A stretch of 64,000 bases of DNA. Source: Tretioscincus oriximinensis. Its lineage: Eukaryota; Chordata; Lepidosauria; Squamata; Gymnophthalmidae. Position numbers and translations under genes: made by a program. The stretch spans positions 1,421,505 to 1,485,504 of the forward strand of contig JAJVDF010000123.1 in assembly GCA_022410635.1 (NCBI GenBank). The letters run 5' to 3'. Below the pieces are notes generated by a model. It made no database searches, was not told where the DNA came from, and saw only the letters and a program-made list of their open reading frames with translations. Of the stretch, positions 1-10,187 are shown in pieces. Within the stretch, counting starts at the first letter, position 1; every line of letters begins with the position of its first letter.

Positions 1-95
1 CTTCTTCTTCTTCTTCTTCTTCTTCTTCTTCTTCTTCTTCTTCTTCTTCTTCTTCTTCTTCTTCTTCTTCTTCTTCTTCTTCTTCTTCTTCTTCT
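1..95. repeat. (CTT)n microsatellite
   Basis: Uninterrupted CTT triplets run from the window edge to about base 93, so the true length is unknown. The same triplet class occurs again at 42236-42575. Confidence 0.97.
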
Positions 96-1680
96 CATTG
101 TGCAACACACCAAATGCAGGGGACCAGAAAAAAATAGCAACAATGGTATGCCAACCACTAGAGCAATTGTTCCTACTATTCTAAATTAAGAAAAAGCAAG
201 TCTTGAATACAGCCCACATTTGTGATGAACTTAAAATTAGTCGGACTGTAGGGGTTTATTTATTTCCTTTTATGTTAAATGTCACCTCCCAAGTGGTGCT
301 AACATTAATTGCATTTTTTGACTTGCTTCTAAATTCCAGACTAGAATCAAAGATCTAAAAAGAGTAATAATAATTATATATGCCGAGACCCTTAACTGCT
401 ATAAATCCAGAAATGCCCTGTAATTTAACTATCTTTGCATAGAATGATATTCTCCAAATCAAAGGGAGTTTTCGTAGGTAAAACAGCTGGAAAGCTGTAT
501 CATAGAGCAATTGCAGCTCTATCTCAATGCTAAGAATAAACTCTGGAATACACAAACAGGGAGAGATTAAAGGTTGCCACTCTTCTAGGACTGGGTACGT
601 TTGAAATTTTTAAGTCATACAGGCATCAACTCTTAACAGGTTGTTTGTGTATTTTACTAAACTATGACAATTGACATCCAGAAAATTTGTAAAAGTCAAG
701 AATAAAGTCTATTCTTGACACACATGCTGGTAATCTCTCTATTAACCAATGGTCATAAAAACAAAAAATGTCCCATTTTGACCTATCTTGTGAAGCTACA
801 TACTCTCACAGTTTATAGGAAACTCATCTGCAGGGCATAAGCATATAGCTTGCTCTGCTTGCTGCCTCTCAGTGCTCGGCCTTCAGAGGCATACCATGCA
901 TGATTACCACCAGGGCTAATAGCCTTGACTTCTATAAATTGATCCAAACCATTTTGTTGTGGCAATCAAGGTTTTAGGTGAGGTGAGTGAACAGAATCAA
1001 TGTCCATCACCTTGAATGCACTTGATTGGCCAATTGCCACTAAACCCACTCCCTTTAGTGTAGCCACAGGCCGCTGCCACCTGCTCCAGAGCCCCGCTGT
1101 GATACCCAAAGGAAAAGACCTCTCTGACAGAAAGGATTTCAGCTCAGAAAGTGTTTATTTCAGCTCAGGATGGTATCTAAGTCTGGGCTGCATTGACTTG
1201 TGCCTTCAGTCGGGTCTCTATTTATGTTAGCTTTTAATGAATGTCTGAGCAAGAAGAGATAAGCGGCAAGGTATTTCTGTCAACTATGAGTTTATTTGGC
1301 AGAAGTTAGCAATTATATCAGCATCGAGACACTAATTGAGCAATCAATCAAAGAACAGAAAATGAGGTCCAACAGCTGTTGAATCAGTTAATATACCCCT
1401 TTCCTCGCTCCATGATTGAATTTCAGCCAATAAACAGAGCAGCTGGTCCGCGTGCAANTCACCGGAAGAAGACAAGCAAAACGTAAGCAGAAAAGGTTAA
1501 CCCTTTCACAACCCTGACAATTTACCTATTTACAGAATACCTATTTACACCTGTCCTTATGTCAGGACGCCCTGATACCCACTCTGCCTGCTTCCAGTCA
1601 CTGGAGGTGAATGCCACTAAGCCAGATCACCCATGAAGGTAACCCACCATGCCCAAATTTTTGTGGCCTTAGCAACTAGT
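96..1680. other. No gene recognised
   Basis: AT-rich sequence with no recognisable coding exon on either strand. The short open frame near 1000-1230 shows no family features. Sequence around 1000-1650 reads like old interspersed-repeat material, but I cannot name the family. Confidence 0.5.
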
Positions 1681-1735
1681 AAAAACATAAGAAGAGCTCT
1701 GCTCCATTAGGCCACANCCTATGCAGTTCAGCGTT
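1681..1735 (-). mobile_element. CR1 LINE 3' end remnant
   Basis: A short piece begins with the ACATAAGAAGAGC signature seen at the 3' end of the CR1 copies elsewhere in the window (for example 4253 and 17641). It lies in reverse orientation and is heavily truncated. Confidence 0.5.
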
Positions 1736-1896
1736 CATAATACTAAGCAACACAAAAAGTATTGCAAGTGTCAAATTTTCAGCAAGGAGATGACCATGGA
1801 ATAAATTGATACTTCATCAACTCTGAAAGAAAGGAAAAATATTTGAGGGTTTTCTTCTGGATTTTCTGGATCTTCCATACCATGAAGCTCAAACTA

Positions 1897-2814
1897 CAGT
1901 AGAACCCCTGTTATCCGAACTAAAGGGGGCGGACCCATTTCGGATAACGCACTTTTTCGGATAATCCATGAATAGTCCATTTTCTCATTTTTGGCTGTTT
2001 AATGAGCAAATAAACATACAGAACAATATTCTATTACAATACATTAATCTAAATACATTTAAAATAATTGGAAATCTTTGTTTGAACTTTGTTGTCGAAG
2101 CGCCATTTTCCACTCGTCTCATGGCTTCACGTTTCTGTTTTATGCATAGGACAACACGTTTACGTTTTGTAGTCATTTTTAAAAATAAATCAACTTCAAA
2201 AATCCAAGGTCTTTATTGTATGAAACACGAATTAGCACAGTACAGCGAGCCGGGCAGGAAGGAGAACAAGTGTAATTCCTCCCTCTAAACCAAGCCTGTG
2301 ACANGCCCTGAGCCTTATTGGGACGCACCAAGAAAGTGAATCAACCAGGAAGAGCTTAACAGATGAATTAAAATCAGCNCCTGTTTCACGGGCTCCCCAG
2401 GACGCGCCAAAACGAAGCCGCCGCCGCTGCTGCGCCGCCTCCTCCTTCTCCTTGCTGCTTCCCAAAGGCCCGTCGCCTGCCTGTTGCGAGAGGAGCACAG
2501 CGGCTTCACCCGCAGGCCTTTTGGCAGAATTTGGAGGAGGAACAAAGGTCTGTAGCCGAGGGGGAGGACTAGGAGAGGGATCACAAAGGGNCAAGTCCCC
2601 ACCCCAGCTTCCCTTCAGCCTCTCCGGCTTTGCTCCCGCACACCCGCGCTTGGGCGGCAGCATGTGGGAACCTGCTGGCGCTCGTGCTCTTACTCCTCCT
2701 GCTGGCCTCTGCCTGCCTGCCGGGGGCCAAAGGAGGCAGGACGAGTAAGAGCTTAACCTGTTCGGTTAAGCAGGGTTTCGGTTGAGCGAAGTCCGGATAA
2801 CCGGGGTTCTACTG
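1897..2814 (-). mobile_element. Internally deleted pogo/Tigger-like DNA transposon
   Basis: Terminal inverted repeats are visible at both ends: CAGTAGAACCCC, T or G, then GTTATCCG. The left copy is preceded by TA; the right copy is followed by TG, one base from the TA expected for a Tc1/mariner/pogo insertion. Further subterminal TTATCCGA/TTAACCGA motifs repeat inside each end. A short transposase N-terminus is encoded on the minus strand (2080-2176), so the element's 5' end is at 2814. About 560 bp between that end and the transposase ATG (roughly 2180-2740) is unusually GC- and CpG-rich compared with the AT-rich surroundings. Most of the transposase gene is deleted. Assignment to Tigger/pogo rests on the TIR, the near-TA flanks and the DNA-binding motif. 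Confidence 0.82.
2080..2176 (-). pseudogene. Transposase N-terminal fragment (CENP-B/pogo type)
   Basis: Reading leftward from the ATG at 2174-2176, about 30 codons begin MTTKRKRVVL and continue KQKREAMRRVENG. This is the basic start plus first helix of the pogo/Tigger (CENP-B-like) helix-turn-helix DNA-binding domain. Similarity stops after about residue 30 where the element is internally deleted. The rest of the DNA-binding domain and the DDE/D catalytic domain are absent, so it is non-functional. Confidence 0.75.
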
Positions 2815-3040
2815 TGTATATAAAGTTTGACTAGGATTTGTATGTATCCATTACTACTGCGAAGTGTGTGCTGTTACAAGGTGTATATGAATATGAGATA
2901 TCGATAAATACTCAAGAATTCCATCCTTGTAACCATATATATAATTGATCTTTTATATTCTATTGAATTTGTAAGTATGATGATAAACAAACTTTATTTA
3001 TCTGGATGTATTTGTATAGACAACTGACATTGTTTAACTT

Positions 3041-3070
3041 CTGAAGAAGACCTTTTGGTCGAAACACGTC
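3041..3070 (+). ncRNA. Hammerhead-ribozyme-like core in a repeat
   Basis: CTGAAGA is followed by one A, a perfect 4-bp hairpin (GACC-TTTT-GGTC) and GAAA. This matches the conserved hammerhead order CUGANGA, stem II, GAAA. It sits in a 600-bp AT-rich segment (2821-3420) that looks like an uncharacterised Penelope-like or related retroelement end. I could not find a convincing stem I around it, so activity is uncertain. Confidence 0.45.
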
Positions 3071-3419
3071 TGGCATCGCACGGAACCTACATTCATTGCT
3101 TCGTGGCAATTCTGTCCTCTTGTCCGGATTTTACTTGGACTTGGATATTACATTTTACCCTATACTTTCTTGGATTTATATCTTTTTATATTTCCATGTT
3201 TTTTAGCTGGATGATTTATTAGCATTGCTTTTGCAACCTTTTTCCTCCGGTCGTATACCACTTTATATTATAGTATATTTAAATACAATTCTGATTCTGT
3301 GGTTTGGTTNTTATCTGTGTTTGGGGAGACCGTTGTGCTCGTGTTTGCTTACCTCTCCATGTTGGGATTTTGTTGTTTGGTTCATGAAAATCGCATTCTG
3401 TTATTAAAAATGTTAGATG

Positions 3420-4252
3420 TTTTTCTTTTTTTAAATGGAAACCTTTCCCTCCCTGACACTTTATGTTCAATCATTTGATGCCCAAGGGTCTAATATTTGA
3501 AACNTTGATCACATGTTTGATGCCTTAGNGGTCTGTTATGATATTTGATAATTTCGTGCCATTTCGACAAGAACCTCAGTGCTCTACGTGCCCCAATAAG
3601 TGTTTAAAGGATGACAGGGAGGTCGTTTAATATACTAAATATATGAACCTCAATTCCAAGTTCAGAGATATTTAAAAGTCATCTTTTTTCCTTTTCTCTT
3701 GACCATAATGCAGACATCCTTTGACTGATCCTGACAACTCCAGTCACCTAGTGGAGTTTGCAAATGTCATGTCTTTTGGGTGCTGAACTCCAGAACTATA
3801 AATGGCAAAAATTNTCTCAGTCTATCATTTTGGATCTATTGGATTTCACCTCTTTTTAAACTGACTTTCAGGTGAAGATTTTTGCTCTTATCTCCCTGAA
3901 GTCTGATGGACGTTATGACATGAGAAAAGAGCANAATGACTGCAATTTTCCATGTAAATGAGATTTAAGACATAAAGTCATAAGTGGCAGATTTATGTTG
4001 GCCTGCTAATGTATTCATTTCATTACCAGTTATTTTTCTAATTGCCTCTTGAATGTGGTTCTTTGGCCAGCTCCAATTTTGGCAAAGAAGTAGTCAAAAC
4101 TACCAATTCACTTATTCATTCATTCACATATTCATTCATTCCCTAGTCTACTCTAGAAGCCCATGTTTTCCAAATGTGATATTAGGTCTGGGAAGAAGAA
4201 GGAGGGGGGAAGAAGGAGTTGTACTTAATATTNTGTTTTTCACAACCCAGTT
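3420..4252. other. No gene recognised
   Basis: No exon or identifiable repeat family was seen here. Only short AT-rich sequence with scattered ambiguous bases is present. Confidence 0.5.
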
Positions 4253-4620
4253 ACATAAGAACATAAGAAGAGCCATACTGGATCAGGCCACAGCCCATCA
4301 AGTCCAGCANTCTGTGTCACACAGAGGCCCACCAGATGCACCTGGGCAGTCCAAACAGAGGAAAGCAAAATATGCTCCTGNTCATGACTCCCTGCAAATG
4401 GTTATTTCAAGAGTCTTGCCTGTTGCTCCATCCCGGAGGCGACATCCAGACANCNATCCTAGTATCCATTTATACCCTTAGTGTCCATAAACCTGTCTAG
4501 TCCTGTCTTGAAACTATCCAAGCTGTTAGCTACCACTACCTCTTCAGGAAGTAAATTCCACAGGCCGATGACCCTCTGGGTGAAAAAATACTTTCCTTTG
4601 TCTGTTCTCACTTTTCTCAC
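4253..4620 (-). mobile_element. CR1 LINE 3' fragment
   Basis: Reverse-oriented CR1-type 3' end. The repeated octamer ACATAAGA (TTCTTATG in element orientation) marks the tail, followed by the AGCCATACTGGATCAGGCC block common to all copies here. Translated on the minus strand, 4490-4620 gives the end of the CR1 ORF2 protein (VIGLWNLLPEEVVVANSLDSFKTGLDRF). Truncated upstream; three ambiguous bases. Confidence 0.85.
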
Positions 4621-4736
4621 TTTACATATCCTAGGCTGCATTCTCACTTTGGAAAAAACAGGAGTGAAAACTGTATGGTATTGCACTGGGTACGTGCAGT
4701 TCCCCTATAATCTGCAGAGGGAGTGCTTTTACTATA

Positions 4737-4996
4737 CAGTGATACCTCGGTTCTCGAACNCCTTGACTTTCGACCAAATCGGTATTCGACCAGGAGATTC
4801 GAGAAACTTTTGTCTTGGAATCCGAACAAATATTTGGAACTCAAACTTCCGAGATGAGCCGAGTTGAGCCGAATGGCGTTCATTCGGCCCAGCGCGCCTT
4901 GCTTGCGTCATCAGTGTGAGTGCTTCGGTTCTCGAACAATTTGGTTCTCGACCGCCCTCCTGGAACGAATCATGTTCGAGAACCGAGGTATCACTG
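4737..4996. mobile_element. 260-bp pogo/Tigger-family MITE, intact ends
   Basis: Perfect 23-bp terminal inverted repeats (CAGTGATACCTCGGTTCTCGAAC) are flanked on both sides by TA, the expected target duplication of Tc1/mariner/pogo elements. The interior is CpG-rich, repeats the TTCTCGA/TTCGACC subterminal motif and has no transposase. It is inserted inside the element at 4631-5665, so it is younger than that element. The perfect TIRs suggest fairly recent movement. Confidence 0.9.
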
Positions 4997-5304
4997 TACA
5001 TCGTTCGCAAAACCATATGTTGCCAGAATGGAGAGCCTCCTCAAAAGCGAAGCATGTGCAATTTCCCCAATTTGAGTTAACTGTGCTGTGGTTTGCCCAA
5101 AGCAGGAGAGCCTTTGTGCATACACTGCTGTGCCTCCATTTTGTTCTAACTTTCATGAAACCACAGTGGTTTTTAAAGGGTTTTTTTTGTTGATGTTGTG
5201 TTCTAGTTTGTGCAAAACTAATGATCTGTATTATTTTTTTTTCAAATTCTGGATTTGTGCAAAACTCGGGCACATCTTTTTTTTTTTTTAAAGGCAGAGC
5301 AAAG

Positions 5305-5545
5305 TCCTGTCTGTTGCTACATCCCAGAGGCAGCATCCAGACATCCATCCTAGTATCCATTTATACCCTTGGTGTCCATAAATCTGTCTAGTCCTGTCTT
5401 GAAACTATCCAAGCTGTTAGCTACCACTACCTCTTCAGGAAGTAAATTCCACAGGCTGATGACCCTCTGGGTGAAAAAATACTTTCCTTTGTCTGTTCTC
5501 ACTTTTCTGCCCATCAGTTTCAAGGAGTGCCCTCTGGTCCTAGAT
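5305..5545 (-). mobile_element. CR1 LINE ORF2 C-terminal fragment
   Basis: The minus strand encodes the ORF2 C-terminus (TRGHSLKLMGRKVRTDKGKY, then NLLPEEVVVANSLDSF). It overlaps in content with 4253-4620, so it is a second copy rather than a continuation. It interrupts the DNA element whose sequence resumes at about 5546. Confidence 0.85.
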
Positions 5546-6129
5546 ACCAATGCAGACATTATCTCCGAAAGCCAAGGCAAAACTTGTGAGTGAATGCTGA
5601 AACAGAGCTGGAAAAGGAAGAAAACCGAGGAGGGAAATACAATTCCACTTTGCAGTTCTCAAAACTGCATTTTTCTCAAGCTGAAAACAGGGCCCTACTG
5701 TTCTTCTCTTCACAACAAATACCTTGGGACGTAGGAGCAGCTGAGATATCCACAAACACTGTGACTAGCCCAAAGTCACCCAAGTGGCTTTGTGGAGGTG
5801 TACAGAATTGAACCAGCAAACCATTCTAAGTACAAGACCAGACTTGTTCTCTAACCAACATCTACATTCACACCACACCAAGCCAAAATCTATTTCTAGT
5901 ATTCTTGTATTTCTAGTATTTTTATTCGCAGAGCAGGAAAAGGTATTTTGTCAACCCTTTCTCTTGCATTCCTTGCCTACAACTACTGAAGTAGGAACCT
6001 TTTTTGTTTATATATATTACCCTATGCCTGAAAGAAAGGTCACAATAAAATCAGTATAGTTAAAACCAGTAAGTTAAAATGTTAACAGTACCTGAGTTGA
6101 GAAGCAATCTTGTTATGACAGAGGTGCAT

Positions 6130-6950
6130 TTTTTGAGAGTGGGGAGACTATTTCATAGCCTTGGGGCCAGCACCAAGCAGACCCTACTATGCATTCCTGC
6201 TCTTTTAAACTGCTAAATGGGTTTCCACCTACTGAATTTAGAACATAAGCAAGTCTATTTAGAAGGAGAAAGTAGTTTTTTAAAAGTATCAGAGGCCTAT
6301 GTCATTTAACATTCATACCTTAAATTGGTCTTGGTATCAAAGACTAGCATGCTGGACACCCAGACAACAGGGCTTGTAAACAGTCTAGCTGCTGAATCCT
6401 GAACCAGTTGCAGCTTTTGAACCACCTTCAAGAGCCATCCCATGGAAAGCACATAACATTAGTTCTGTCTAGAAGTTATCAGAACATGGATTTCTGTGAC
6501 CAGATTGTTTTTGATCTGTAAAGGGCTGCCAACCATAGTTTATTTATTTATTTATTTATTTTGACTTCTGTACTGCCCTATATCTGAAGATCTCAGGGCA
6601 GATAACAATAAAAACAGAATTAACTAAAACAACAACTCACAAAAAGAAGGGGAAAGGAGAGCTATTTTTTCCACCAAAGGCCAGATGAAAGCGGTGCATC
6701 TTCAAGAATTGGTGATTGACGCACCCCAAAGGGGAGACTATTCCATAGTCCAGGGGCTGCAATGAAGAAGGCCCTATCCCGGACAGGCGTTCCTGGTCGC
6801 CACTTAACATCAAGTGTTAATGGAGAGACCAAGAACATCCCCAAATTGTGCTTCTCCCTTTTCCATCTAGGACAGAATGCCTCCTTTTTTTTATGAACAT
6901 CTGCTTTGTCCAGATTCAGTTTTAATTTATTGGCTCCCATCCAGCCCATT
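6130..6950 (-). mobile_element. L2-like LINE fragments
   Basis: Two adjacent minus-strand pieces. In 6541-6950 a TTTA-rich tail and the CTGCCCTATATCTGAAGATCT tail motif precede coding for RDRAFFIAAPGLWNSLPFGVRQSP, the usual C-terminal motif of L2/CR1-clade ORF2. The MGWMGANKLKLNLDK motif further on belongs to the same reverse transcriptase. The 6130-6530 piece resembles the more 5' RT region seen at 39470-39725. Both are broken by stops. Confidence 0.72.
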
Positions 6951-7109
6951 ATCTAAAGTATGTTTTCAGGCAAAATGAATCTGTGACTACACTGAAAATG
7001 CCTTCCTTCTGCAGCCACTTTTTACATCCTCAAAACAATAAAAAATGAATTTCATTTTCTAGCTTTGCAGTTTGTACTGCTGCAAGCAGGGGGTGGCACT
7101 CACACAGAA

Positions 7110-7722
7110 GTGTCTGGTGGAAAGATACAGAATAGTGGAAGGTGCAGAAAAGGGCAACAAGAATGATCAAGAGTCTGGAGCACTTCCTTTATGTAATCCG
7201 GCTGCAACGACTGGACCTCTTCAGCCTTGGAAGGCAGCGTTTGAGAGGAGACCTAATTTGAAGTATATAAAATCATGCATGGGATGGATAAGGTGAATGA
7301 AGAAAAACTATTTTCTCTATCACACAACAGTAGGACCAGAAGGCACTCCTTGAAACTGATGGGCATAAAAGGGAGAACTGACAAAGTATTTTTTCACATA
7401 GAAGGTCATCGGCCTGTGGAATTTACTTCCTGAAGAGGTGGTGGTAGCTAACAGCTTGGATAGCTTCAAGATAGGACTAGACAAGTTTATACCAAGGGTA
7501 TAAATGGGTACTAGGATGGATGTCTGGATGCTGCTTCCTGGAAGGAGCAACAGGTAGTGCTCCTGAAATGCTATTTGCAGGAAGTCATGAACAGGTACAT
7601 ATTTTGCCTTCTCCTGTTCAGACTGCCCAGGTGCATCTGGTGGACCTCTGTGTGACACAGAATGCTGGACTAGATGGGCTCTGGCTCAATCCAGTATGGC
7701 TCTTCTTATGTTCTTATGTTTC
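7110..7722 (+). mobile_element. CR1 LINE 3' end, sense orientation
   Basis: The longest copy of this CR1 subfamily in the window. It starts in the ORF2 region (GCAGAAAAGGGCAACAAGAATG) and passes through the LKLMGIKGRTDKVFFHIEG-like C-terminus. It ends with the 3' block GGGCTCTGGCTCAATCCAG and two copies of TTCTTATG. Frameshifts relative to other copies show it is dead. Confidence 0.85.
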
Positions 7723-8335
7723 TATATTTTGGCCAGAGCACTTGCTGTCACTCTTGGTACAGCAGATAATATGCTGATGTAAATCCTGCAAAGTCTCATT
7801 TTGGCAGAGGGCTGACCTGAAACGAATCCTTTCACTCAGCTCAAACTTTGGCAACAGAAGTGTGTGGGTTCTTCTGTTCTGTAAAAGAAAGAGAGCAGAG
7901 CACCTGGAGGAGGCAGCCAAAGCTCCTGTTCTGTGTCAAAATGCATGGTGAAATTCATGCTCTCATGCATGCTCACTCCAGTGAATGTTCAGAACTGCAC
8001 ATATTTTAGGTGCATGGCAAAATCTGCTCCCAGAAACCCTCTTTTTGCAGGGCATTAATAGTCACAAAAGTAAACTTGGGTTGGTACACTTTCACAACTG
8101 CCATGCCGACAGCCATTGGAGTGGCCTACCTTTGTCCCTGAAGCATGATGTGATGACACACATCATACTGTCCAACCTCAAAATGTGTGAGGACTTAGGC
8201 TGCAGGCCCATGAGGTTTTCCTGCTTAAATGGTAGTAACATCATGATGTTTCTGCCCCATGTGTTAATAGTGTTTTTTCAGAAAGCACCTGGGATAGGGT
8301 TGCCATATTTTGGCTGCCCCAAACCGGGATGGGGT

Positions 8336-8415
8336 GGGGTGCACACACGCGCACACACACACGTGTACACACACGCGCATGCGCATGCATACACAAGACA
8401 TGCATGCACACACGC
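8336..8415. repeat. CA/CG alternating tract
   Basis: Imperfect (CA)n with interspersed CG and GCATGC steps inside the hAT element. Alternating purine-pyrimidine of this type is Z-DNA-prone. The overlapping cysteine-rich open frames on both strands are by-products of it. Confidence 0.9.
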
Positions 8416-8665
8416 AGGCACATGGACCCTTGTGGTGAGACAGGCAGAACAGAGCTGCACAGAAGCTCTGTTCTCCTGTCAAAACCCCAAGGATTTTTCC
8501 TTTGCTGGAGGCGAGTTGGCGCGCTTTGCTTGACAGCAGGTGCAAAACCCCACCTCCAGCCAAGGATCAGCTACGGCATGCTCCGAGGTTCCTTCCAGGA
8601 CCCTGGAAAGCATTGCTCAGGCTGCAGCCATCAGCCTTGATGGCTCCTTTGCCTTTAAATTCCTG

Positions 8666-8708
8666 GATTTTTACATTCCCTGATGCAGCATCGGGGAATG
8701 TAAAAATC
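8666..8708. repeat. 43-bp near-perfect palindrome
   Basis: GATTTTTACATTCCC (8666-8680) is mirrored by GGGAATGTAAAAATC (8694-8708). The centre TGATGCAGCATCG also pairs apart from one wobble, leaving a loop of a single base. It lies inside the hAT element at 8295-8797. Confidence 0.9.
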
Positions 8709-8805
8709 TGAGATTTTCTCTTAAAACCTGGAGGGGACTATATTTTAGTCCCCAAAGCCAAGATTGTCCCACCTTCCTGGGACATATGGCAACCTTAACC
8801 TGGGG

Positions 8806-9060
8806 AAACGGTCCTTTGCCCTGCAATAGTTTTAGCAGATGTTTTGCAAAATTGCCATGCCTACACCATGGAGGTGACAAGCCTTCCTGTGCTATGAGAT
8901 TATGCCAGAAAGAATTGCATACTGAGCATGCTCAGTACAGATATTTATTTCCTAAATAGTTGTGTTGCTCGCCAGCACAGAGCATGCTCAGTATTTACTT
9001 CCTGATTAGTTGTCTCACTGATTCCATGTGGATTTACAGGTAAGTGCGTAGATTGTCATG
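8806..9060. repeat. Unclassified interspersed repeat B, right part
   Basis: Shares blocks with 23085-23510: the CATACTGAGC...TCAGTA segment, the TGGTTAG/TGATTAGTTGTCTC segment and the CCACATGGATT block. The left part of this copy lies before the hAT insertion, near 8240-8294 (CTGCCCCATGTGTTAATAG). Class unknown; no coding sequence. Confidence 0.5.
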
Positions 9061-9171
9061 AAATTATGAAGATGACCCATGATTGAATTATTCCAGATAT
9101 TAACACCATTGCACTTTTTAACCAGCGGCAGTCGCTGGGCACTCCACAGGGGGTTCGATGACAGAGTGCTT

Positions 9172-9457
9172 AGAGTTATTTTGGCAATTTTTACCTTCAT
9201 TAGTGGCTCTGTTTCTCTGTGGGAACCTCCATGTTTGGAGAACACCGTCCTCCGTTTCCCCAACATGGCGCTCACGATGCTGCCCTCTCTCCCAGAAGAC
9301 AAAGAGAATGAAGGGGGAGCCATCCCATTGACTGCTAGGAGAGAGGGTGTCACCGTTAGCATCATGTTGGGAGAATGGAGGGCGGAGTTCTCCCAACATG
9401 GCAGTTTCCATGTGGAAACGGAGCCACTAATGAAGGTAAAAATCACAAAAATAACTC
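9172..9457. mobile_element. Long foldback (hairpin) MITE
   Basis: Two arms of about 120-130 bp are inverted copies of each other. The left arm starts AGAGTTATTTTGGCAATTTT and the right arm ends with the complement near 9432-9457. Both carry TTACCTTCATTAGTGGCTC and a CTCCCAACATG/CCCCAACATGG block. The spacer is about 40 bp. The long open frames on both strands here are mirror images and are not genes. Confidence 0.8.
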
Positions 9458-9848
9458 AGTTCATAGCTGAGCTGAAAAACTTTGTATCCTGTTAGGCACT
9501 TTTACTCTGTAAAACACACATGACACACATAATATGTGATTTATTTTTTGTAATCCAATCTGACAGTTGAATAAAGTATCCATCCACATCTCATACTTTC
9601 TCCTGTACCTCTAGTTATATCTCCATTCAATTTTTTACACTGCCCCTATTAAAAGCTAGAGAGACTCGCTTTGGTGGGAACAAAAGCTTAAATGTTGAAG
9701 AGCTAAATGACATAGGTAGAGAAGAACCTGTAATCTCACACTTGCTATTGGGACCTTATGACTTTTTGGGTTGTGGGGGACAGGGAGGGCTAAATTGCAT
9801 TTGCACATCCTTTCAAAATGTGACAGCTTCTAAGGGCACAAAATTCTC

Positions 9849-9882
9849 CTCCTCCTCCTCCTCCTTCTCCTCCTCTTCCTGA
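9849..9882. repeat. (TCC)n/(TTC)n short tract
   Basis: CTCCTCCTCCTCCTCCTTC-type pyrimidine triplet run. Confidence 0.9.
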
Positions 9883-9926
9883 CATTTACCAGGGAAAGTA
9901 ATAAACCACACAGACATTTTGCAGAC

Positions 9927-9932
9927 TTTATT
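9927..9932 (-). terminator. Candidate poly(A) signal (AATAAA, minus strand)
   Basis: On the minus strand AATAAA is followed about 12-25 bases later by GU-rich TGTCTGTGTGG, the usual layout of a vertebrate cleavage/polyadenylation site. It lies about 250 bases downstream of the candidate stop codon at 10188-10190. A second AATAAA-like site occurs closer to that stop (near 10000). Confidence 0.4.
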
Positions 9933-10187
9933 ACAAAGAAAACATCTCCACTTTGTATATGACAAGGACAAACATTCTGAAGCCTTCATTAGGTTTTATT
10001 AAGTAAACATCAGCTCCAACCTGTCATAATGGAGCATCTCTAGTAACATTTTGGAGCGAGCTCTTTTACAACAAACACAGTTTAATTAAAAACACGAAGA
10101 AGCATAGTGGGCATCTTATTATTATCATTTTCATCCTTCTCCCATTCTGTTTAGGAGAAGTGAAACTACGTTAATAAAGCTAACCAT

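Larger units (their letters stand above)
4631..5665. mobile_element. Unclassified DNA element (GGCTGCATTCTCAC termini), copy 1, interrupted
   Basis: The segment aligns by eye with 43924-44532: GGCTGCATTCTCAC start, TTTGTGCAAAACTA and GATTTGTGCAAAAC blocks in the middle, and GAGCTGGAAAAGGAAGAAAA near the end. It is split by a 260-bp pogo MITE (4737-4996) and by a CR1 fragment (5305-5545). The right terminus is not recognisable in this copy. No coding sequence was seen. Confidence 0.65.
8295..8797. mobile_element. hAT-type non-autonomous transposon
   Basis: The termini are TAGGGTTGCCATAT and, at the right end, ATATGGCAACCTTA. They are flanked by an 8-bp near-identical duplication, ACCTGGGA (8287-8294) and ACCTGGGG (8798-8805). 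Eight-bp duplications and short TIRs are the hAT signature. The 503-bp interior carries a CA/CG-alternating tract and a 43-bp near-perfect palindrome and codes for nothing. It splits an older repeat that resumes at 8806. Confidence 0.85.

Noticed and set aside
9015..9495. Paired 138- and 143-residue frames on opposite strands
   Set aside because: Both arise from the same foldback element and mirror each other.
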